Source: Vulcanimicrobiota bacterium
GTDB taxonomy: Bacteria > Vulcanimicrobiota > Vulcanimicrobiia > Vulcanimicrobiales > Vulcanimicrobiaceae
Assembly: GCA_014305015.1 (NCBI GenBank)
Contig: JACRUB010000109.1
Span: 6,586-17,824, forward strand
DNA: 11,239 nt
Direction: 5' to 3'
Within the stretch, counting starts at the first letter, position 1, and each line of letters starts with the position of its first letter. Positions 7,601 to 11,239 of this stretch are shown here, piece by piece. The notes under the pieces are model-generated. The model ran no database searches, was not told where the DNA came from, and saw only the letters and a list, made by a program, of their open reading frames with translations. The translations under genes were made by a program, and so were the position numbers.

Positions 7601-8192
7601 ACCGCTGACGGAGCCGCCGGTAGTAGGCGCGGTAATGCTCGACGCGGTGGTTTTCTTCGCGGCCGTCGCCGAGGATAACGTGCATCTGCGCCGGGAGCGT
7701 GCCTTGAATCGCTGCGAGCTGCTCGCTGTAAAAGCACAGCTGAATAATAAAATACGGTTTCGTGTGCAGCGCGAGCTTGGTATCCGCGACCTCGTAGCTC
7801 CAAGCCCACTTTGCGGACGGGGTTTCGACGCGCAACAAAAAATCTGATTTGCCGAGCCAAGTGCCGTCGAAGAAGACGCCCTGATAGATAATGCGCGCGC
7901 CGGCCTGCATAGCACGGGCCGTGGCGTCAGCTGCGGATTTTAGGTTCTCCGGAGTATTCTCGCCGGGAACTTCAATCGTAACGACGTCGTCGAATTGCGT
8001 TTGCAGCCGCTGCAGGTGCCGGGCTTCGTGCTCGATACCTTTGCTCGCAATCAACTCCGCCTGTGCGGATTTTGCCGGACGCTCGCGTGCGCCGAGGGCG
8101 ACAAGACGCTCGAGTTCGATAAGGTGTTCGCACTCGAGAAAATTGTTGAGATCGGTGGCTGAGTAAATCAGCCGCCCATCAAGCAGTTGCAA
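4665..8192 (-). CDS. TM0106-family RecB-like nuclease / RNase H-fold exonuclease / SF1 helicase fusion
   Basis: This 1175-residue cytoplasmic protein probably processes nucleic acids in repair or defence. The N-terminal domain (about 1-235) is a Fe-S PD-(D/E)XK nuclease like Cas4/AddB: C21 and C214/C217/C223 as cluster ligands, D117 in GKSDF, EVADTK with E134/D137/K139, and QLCFY (151-155). A YprB-like RNase H-fold domain (about 325-510) has D331/E333 in FFDMEGD and YNQDDCR (491-497). The C-terminal Upf1/Dna2-type SF1 helicase (about 760-1140) shows GPPGSGKS (780-787), IDEAGQ (893-898), LGDPLQL (917-923), ESYRMHP (960-966), VDKFQGQE (1080-1087) and NVAISRAR (1117-1124). The start is a TTG (8190-8192) with AGGGAG at 8203-8208, 10 nt upstream, and SATDL at 11-15 fits the family N-terminus. 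It overlaps the upstream exonuclease gene by 14 nt. Two palindromic repeats lie in frame at residues 532-538 and 731-736, outside the recognisable motifs. The in vivo role is unknown to me. Confidence 0.88.
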   Translation of the reverse strand: MQLLDGRLIYSATDLNNFLECEHLIELERLVALGARERPAKSAQAELIASKGIEHEARHLQRLQTQFDDVVTIEVPGENTPENLKSAADATARAMQAGARIIYQGVFFDGTWLGKSDFLLRVETPSAKWAWSYEVADTKLALHTKPYFIIQLCFYSEQLAAIQGTLPAQMHVILGDGREENHRVEHYRAYYRRLRQRFESSTKRETYPLKVQHCDVCAWDPVCKQRREDDDHLSLVARIRRDQIKKLQGAEISTLGELATATPQQRPPAMAEPTFLTLHRQARLQQQQREAFAPNSSGTVQKYFYELLDPKEEQLGFALLPKPARGDIFFDMEGDPLFMPGRGLEYLFGVYAPDEALPFRSFWGHTPVEEKRAFEAFIDYLTERRKQFPEMHVYHYAPYEKTALRKLMGLHSTRENEVDDLLRGEVFVDLYAVVRQGIVISQPSYSIKKLEAFYEMKRETETKFGGDSIVMYETWVQDRSRQDILDDIERYNQDDCRSTWMLREWLLELRAEAVARHGEMAWYSKADSELCHAEPVEACSRCQRRKKEAAKLSDRQELRDSLLHGLEDFDAFTIEQQPDGERLRWMLAHVMEYHRREQKPLWWAFYDRCENRDDLIHGDNEAVGGLRLCNDVEPFKLKSTEKNLVYTYAFPDQQYKLKLGTVFDPATRKSAGELIAIDPETNRLQLKRSAAVHGAGPLKALIPGRPIATDAQEASLERIAQRYLAQQPSQSELVEDLLLRKPPRLKDHQPGERIQPEHVSAQTLSELVCALDGSYLFIQGPPGSGKSTKAASVITELLRSGKRVGVLSNSHAAIHNLLHKVEETAQALAMRFRGLQKCSSGEDSEFVSRLPVAMIESTDDNGAFGAQDWQLAAGTSWLFAREELAEVLDYLFIDEAGQIALADTVAVAPSARNIVLLGDPLQLAQVSQGTHPDGIGCSALEHLLGDDATIAPERGVFLDESYRMHPTLCEFISENVYEGRLRSAPQTNQQVVESGAGLRGAGLRFIPVDHRENAQESTEEAVRLAAEIETLLLASWTDAQGKTGPLTADDILVVTPYNAQRRRIQREFKKRNITVRVGTVDKFQGQEAAVVFFSMATSSSEELPRNIEFLFSRNRFNVAISRARCLAVLVCSPRLLDLRCSTIEQMALTNLLCSFVATASQPEAPAAPTDQLALF
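5985..6003 (+). repeat. Palindromic repeat copy 2, in frame in the helicase gene
   Basis: The plus strand reads GTCTTCGACAAGCTCAGAC, with core CTTCGACAAGCTCAG and pairing ends GTCT/AGAC. It encodes residues 731-736 (SELVED) of the helicase fusion on the opposite strand, between the nuclease part and the helicase Walker A motif. Confidence 0.7.
6577..6599 (+). repeat. Palindromic repeat copy 3, in frame in the helicase gene
   Basis: The core CTTCGACGGGCTCAG (6581-6595) matches copy 2 at 13 of 15 bases. It is flanked by perfect 6-bp arms CATGCT (6577-6582) and AGCATG (6594-6599). It encodes residues 532-538 (HAEPVEA) of the helicase fusion, read in the same frame as copy 2, just after the RNase H-fold domain. 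Confidence 0.75.
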
Positions 8193-8784
8193 TGAAGGCG
8201 GGCTCCCTAGTGCGCAGTGGAGTTAGGAATCCAAGCAGTGCTTCGACACGATCGGCGTTACCCATCTGCAAATACCGCGCGATGCAGGCCTCGAACACGT
8301 GGCGCGTGACGATGACGTCCGCCATGGCACGGTGAGCAGAGCGGCAAAGCAACTCCGGTGGATTGATATTGAAGAAATGTCGTAGAGTTTGGTTTTTGTG
8401 GTTCGGCGCATCGGGGCAGACCTTGGCTGCGAGCCGCCAGGAACAGGCCACGGGCCGGAAACGCAGTGTCGGCAGAAAAGCCATATCGAAGCGCGCGTTG
8501 TGCGCAACGACGATGCTGTTGCGCACGAGCAATTGCAGGTGCGGGAGCACCTCGTCTAACCGAGGTGCTCCAACAACGCAAGCATCCGAGATTCCATGGA
8601 TCGATGTTGCGAATGGGGGAATAGGCATCATCGGATCGATTAGGGTCTCGAAGGCGGTGACGGTTCTTCCGGCGCGCACAACCAAGCACGCGACTTCGAC
8701 GACGGCGGCGGTGGTGGGGGAGATGCCGGTCGTCTCGACGTCGACGAATGCGAAGGTTGCATCTGCGAGCTGTGTTCCGTCCAT
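8179..8784 (-). CDS. DnaQ-like DEDDh 3'-5' exonuclease
   Basis: This is a stand-alone relative of the DNA polymerase III epsilon proofreading domain, expected to remove nucleotides from 3' ends with two metal ions. ExoI is FVDVETTG (13-20; D15, E17), ExoII is VAHNARFDMAFL (93-104; D100), and ExoIII is HRAMADV (151-157; H151, D156), giving the complete DEDDh set. IHGISD (62-67) is also typical of the family. At 201 residues it has little beyond the catalytic domain and no polymerase-binding tail that I can recognise. The ATG at 8782-8784 has no clear Shine-Dalgarno sequence, but TATCGT lies 6 nt upstream on this strand, suggesting a leaderless transcript. The 3' end overlaps the TTG start of the helicase fusion by 14 nt, so the two are probably co-transcribed and coupled. 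A role in DNA repair together with the nuclease-helicase is inferred. Confidence 0.88.
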   Translation of the reverse strand: MDGTQLADATFAFVDVETTGISPTTAAVVEVACLVVRAGRTVTAFETLIDPMMPIPPFATSIHGISDACVVGAPRLDEVLPHLQLLVRNSIVVAHNARFDMAFLPTLRFRPVACSWRLAAKVCPDAPNHKNQTLRHFFNINPPELLCRSAHRAMADVIVTRHVFEACIARYLQMGNADRVEALLGFLTPLRTREPAFIATA

Positions 8785-8790
8785 GACACG

Positions 8791-8796
8791 ACGATA
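8791..8796 (-). promoter_or_regulatory. Possible -10 box of the exonuclease-helicase operon
   Basis: On the minus strand TATCGT (4 of 6 to consensus) is 6 nt before the ATG of the DnaQ-like gene, the spacing expected for a leaderless mRNA. No good -35 is visible; the 16-bp palindrome at 8808-8823 occupies the spacer/-35 region, so an activator or repressor may act there. Confidence 0.3.
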
Positions 8797-8807
8797 GACT
8801 CACCAGG

Positions 8808-8823
8808 TGCCATACGTGTGGCA
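8808..8823. promoter_or_regulatory. 16-bp palindrome between divergent genes, candidate operator
   Basis: TGCCATACGTGTGGCA is symmetric at every pair except the sixth (T opposite G, a wobble mismatch). It sits in the 56-bp spacer between the exonuclease-helicase operon (minus strand) and the PAS-GAF-SpoIIE-HATPase gene (plus strand). A dimeric regulator bound here would be placed to act on both promoters. No matching regulator gene is in the window. Confidence 0.5.
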
Positions 8824-8840
8824 TTACGAACCTAGGTGAC

Positions 8841-10934
8841 GTGGATCTCAGTCTGCTTCCCAGCAATTCGGACGAGCTGGTTGCTTTGCTCGACCTGCTT
8901 CCCACGCCGAGCGTGATCGCGCTCAATCCAGAATGCACGACCGTGCGGATGAACCGGGCATTTACCGATCTCATCGGCCTGCCGTCCGAAGGCGAGGCCC
9001 ACACCTGCACACCCGGTCAGTGGGCCCGTCCGTACACCTATAAGCGCAACGGCCGCGAACTGGAAGGCACCGAGTTGCCGATACGCGTTGCGATCGCCAC
9101 CGGGCGCGAATTGCGAAACGCCGACGTGGAACTGCATATGGACGACGGGCGCGTCTTTCATTTGGTCGGCTCGGCCGCGCCGCTGCGCGATGCATTGGGG
9201 ACCATTACCGGCTCGGTCGCGACGTTCATGGACGTTACGGAGCGCCGTTCCTTGCAGCGCAAAAACGAAGCACTCAGTGCGCGGCTCACCTATCTTGCAG
9301 AGGCGGGCCAAGAGCTCTCCGAGTCGCTCGATATGCGCGCGGTCCTTGATACGCTGACTCGCATTATGGTGCCGCGCTTTGCTGATTGTGTTTCCATTTC
9401 ACTCATGGACGAAGGCGGCAGCACCAACATGTTCCACGTATTTCATCGCGATCGCGAGGTGCTATCGAAACTCGTCGAAACACGCGCACGGCTCAAGCAG
9501 ACCGGCCCCTCGAGCTTTCTCATCACCGAACGCGTCAGAAAGTCGGGCCAAGGGGGAGTCATCGAGGACCTGCAGAGCGTCATGGATGATCCGGACGCGG
9601 ACGCGCAGTACCGGCAGTACGTGCAGGAGCTTTCGGAGCAGTTTGGTTTTAAGAAAGCCGTCGTCGTTCCCATGAAGAACCGTTGTGTTTTCGGCGGAAT
9701 CTTGATGGCCATCGGCGGCGCCGAGCGTCTTTATACGGAAGAAGACCTGCGGCTGCTTGAGGAGTTGGGCCGGCGCGCTGCCAGTGCGATCGACAACGCC
9801 CGCTCCTACGAACGCCAGCGCCGGCTTGCCGAAACCTTGCAAGAGGCGTTGCTGCCCGCCCATTTGCCGCATGTAGAAGATCTTGAGTTCGATGCTGTCT
9901 ACGCACCCGGCGACGACGAAGCTTCGGTCGGCGGCGATTGGTATGATGCCTTCGAGCTGCCGGATGGACGGGTCGCAGTCTCCATCGGCGACGTTACCGG
10001 GCGCGGCATCGACGCCGCCGTCGTCATGAGCAAGATGCGGCATGCCATTAAAGCGCTTACGCTTTACGAATCAGATCCGACGAAATTACTGGATGCCGCC
10101 GACACCATGTTGCGCGGCAGCCACAGCGAGGCGATCGTCACCGCACTCGTTGGAATGCTCGATCCCCGCGCCGGTACGCTCACCTATGCCACTGCAGGTC
10201 ATCCGCCCCCGTATTTGCGGCGCGCGGGAGGACGCGTCGTGCAGCTGCCGTGCAACGGATTGCCGCTTGGGCTGCGCAATAATGAGAAAGAGCCGGGCGC
10301 GGTTACCGTGCACCTCTGCCCCGACGATATCATTTTATTTTATACTGATGGTTTGCTCGAATCAACGCACGATCTCACCGAAGGCGAACGCCGCATTATC
10401 AATGCGCTCTCTGAACTCGATCCGGAAACGTATCGCGAAGCCGCCCACTCGATTCGTGCAACGGTTTTGCATGACGGATCGCGCGATGATGTCGCGGTGC
10501 TTACCATTCGCATCCTGAGCAGCGGGAACGATCGCTCGGCCGATACCCTGCAATGGTCGTTCGATTCCGAGAATGCGTTGCTCGCACACCAGTCGCGCAA
10601 ACTGCTGCTGAGCTATCTCGTGCAGCTCGGGGCGCGCGGCGAGGATTATTCAAGCGCCGAGCTCGTTTTTGGCGAGTTAGTCGGCAACGTCGTGCGCCAT
10701 ACGGCGGGGCGAGTCACGGTGCGCGTCGATTGGAGGGGCGGCTATCCGGAACTGAGCGTACTCGACTCCGGAGCCGGTTTTGATTTCGAAGCGCATCTGC
10801 CGGAGGACATGCTCAGCGAAGCCGGCCGCGGACTCTTTTTGGTCAATGCGCTCACGCGTGAGTTTGATGTAAAAAAGGCACCCGAAGGTGGCACGCTGGC
10901 GCGCGCCGTGCTGCAACTAGAACGCGCTAAATAG
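8841..10934 (+). CDS. PAS-GAF-SpoIIE (PP2C) phosphatase with C-terminal RsbW-like HATPase
   Basis: This is a multidomain signalling protein, probably cytoplasmic since no membrane segment is visible. Order: PAS (about 13-135, ending TFMDVTERR), a GAF-like domain (about 155-325), SpoIIE/PP2C phosphatase (about 330-558), and HATPase of the anti-sigma kinase type (about 570-697). Phosphatase metal-site motifs are GGDWYDAF (364-371), IGDVTGRG (382-389), YTDGLLES (501-508) and SRDDVAVL (547-554). HATPase motifs are ELVGNVVRH (612-620), DSGAGF (642-647) and GRGLFLV (662-668). Such proteins dephosphorylate anti-sigma-antagonists, while RsbW-type kinases phosphorylate them, so one chain may hold both arms of a partner switch. 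The start is GTG; AGGTGA is only 1 nt before it, too close for a normal ribosome site. No ATG or GTG lies in frame just upstream, and the PAS fold needs this N-terminus. No sigma factor or antagonist gene is present in the window. Confidence 0.9.
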   Translation: MDLSLLPSNSDELVALLDLLPTPSVIALNPECTTVRMNRAFTDLIGLPSEGEAHTCTPGQWARPYTYKRNGRELEGTELPIRVAIATGRELRNADVELHMDDGRVFHLVGSAAPLRDALGTITGSVATFMDVTERRSLQRKNEALSARLTYLAEAGQELSESLDMRAVLDTLTRIMVPRFADCVSISLMDEGGSTNMFHVFHRDREVLSKLVETRARLKQTGPSSFLITERVRKSGQGGVIEDLQSVMDDPDADAQYRQYVQELSEQFGFKKAVVVPMKNRCVFGGILMAIGGAERLYTEEDLRLLEELGRRAASAIDNARSYERQRRLAETLQEALLPAHLPHVEDLEFDAVYAPGDDEASVGGDWYDAFELPDGRVAVSIGDVTGRGIDAAVVMSKMRHAIKALTLYESDPTKLLDAADTMLRGSHSEAIVTALVGMLDPRAGTLTYATAGHPPPYLRRAGGRVVQLPCNGLPLGLRNNEKEPGAVTVHLCPDDIILFYTDGLLESTHDLTEGERRIINALSELDPETYREAAHSIRATVLHDGSRDDVAVLTIRILSSGNDRSADTLQWSFDSENALLAHQSRKLLLSYLVQLGARGEDYSSAELVFGELVGNVVRHTAGRVTVRVDWRGGYPELSVLDSGAGFDFEAHLPEDMLSEAGRGLFLVNALTREFDVKKAPEGGTLARAVLQLERAK

Positions 10935-11219
10935 ATCCGTCCTAACGTAGCGCAAAGTGCGCGCCGCTTTGAGAAGATACTGTTCGCTCGCGCCTTTTAT
11001 TCCAAAGATGTAACGCCAACCATTGATTTCAAACGCGAGCGTCGAATCGTCGCAGCCAAAACCGCACCGCCCCAGTTCGAAATACCCGGTCACTCCAAAC
11101 TGTCTGAGATAGACGCGTTTACCTGTCATCGTTATCTCGCTTGGGCGCCCGCCGAACATGTGCGCGTAGCGACATGCAGTCACCTCGTGGCAACCCGGCC
11201 TGTACCAGATACCGATCAT
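10917..11219 (-). CDS. Hypothetical protein (about 100 aa), possibly cut by the right edge
   Basis: This frame is convergent with the phosphatase gene and overlaps its 3' end by 18 nt. From the ATG at 11217-11219 it gives 100 residues with a natural composition rich in aromatic residues. Cys at 10, 16, 52 and 55, with GRCGFGC at 50-56, suggest a possible metal site or disulfide. The segment TLAFEINGWRYIFGIKG looks like beta strands, followed by a helix-like stretch SEQYLLKAARTLRYV. No signal peptide or membrane helix is seen. The frame stays open from the ATG to the right edge, so the real start may lie outside. I do not recognise the family. No competing long ORF on the plus strand covers this stretch. 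Confidence 0.5.
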   Translation of the reverse strand: MIGIWYRPGCHEVTACRYAHMFGGRPSEITMTGKRVYLRQFGVTGYFELGRCGFGCDDSTLAFEINGWRYIFGIKGASEQYLLKAARTLRYVRTDLFSAF

Positions 11220-11239
11220 GTAGTCGTCCTGTGCAATAT

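Noticed and set aside
8258..9010. 250-codon minus-strand ORF spanning the exonuclease and phosphatase starts
   Set aside because: It overlaps two well-supported genes in another frame and is Arg/Ser-rich, as expected for a shadow.

Overview
The window is a densely packed bacterial segment of moderately high GC, with one gene cut at the left edge and possibly one at the right. Gene content is generic for free-living aerobic or facultative bacteria: reductive pyrimidine catabolism, a giant nuclease-helicase, and a multidomain SpoIIE phosphatase. The phosphatase architecture, apparently leaderless promoters (a -10 box 6-7 nt before an ATG) and short palindromic repeats inside genes suggest an environmental lineage such as Actinomycetota, Chloroflexota or Eremiobacterota/Vulcanimicrobiota. 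This placement is a guess; the sequence does not fix it.

Left part (1-4407, all minus strand). An apparent operon reads mmsA - preT - preA - membrane protein. MmsA/PreT are 4 nt apart and PreT/PreA 11 nt apart. The membrane-protein frame opens with a TTG one base after the PreA stop and runs off the left edge. PreT and PreA form NAD-dependent dihydropyrimidine dehydrogenase, which starts reductive uracil/thymine breakdown. MmsA, a CoA-acylating (methyl)malonate-semialdehyde dehydrogenase, would finish it by turning malonate or methylmalonate semialdehyde into acetyl-CoA or propionyl-CoA. The middle steps (dihydropyrimidinase, beta-ureidopropionase, aminotransferase) are not in the window.

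Middle (4408-4668). A 96-bp divergent spacer holds a perfect 6-bp inverted repeat and a -10-like box. It is followed by a 54-codon Cys-rich ORF on the plus strand whose stop codon overlaps that of the convergent helicase gene.

Right-centre (4665-8784, minus strand). A DnaQ-like DEDDh exonuclease gene overlaps the start of a 1175-residue TM0106-family protein. That protein joins a Cas4/AddB-like Fe-S PD-(D/E)XK nuclease, an RNase H-fold exonuclease and an SF1 Upf1/Dna2-like helicase. Two copies of a small palindromic repeat lie in frame in its inter-domain regions; a third copy forms the C-terminus of PreT.

Right (8841-11239). Divergent from the exonuclease gene, across a 56-bp spacer with a 16-bp near-perfect palindrome, lies a PAS-GAF-SpoIIE phosphatase-HATPase regulator, probably part of a partner-switching stress or sigma-factor pathway. 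A convergent unknown ORF overlaps its 3' end. No tRNA, rRNA, CRISPR array, insertion sequence or convincing terminator was seen, and no stretch over 300 bp lacks a gene.
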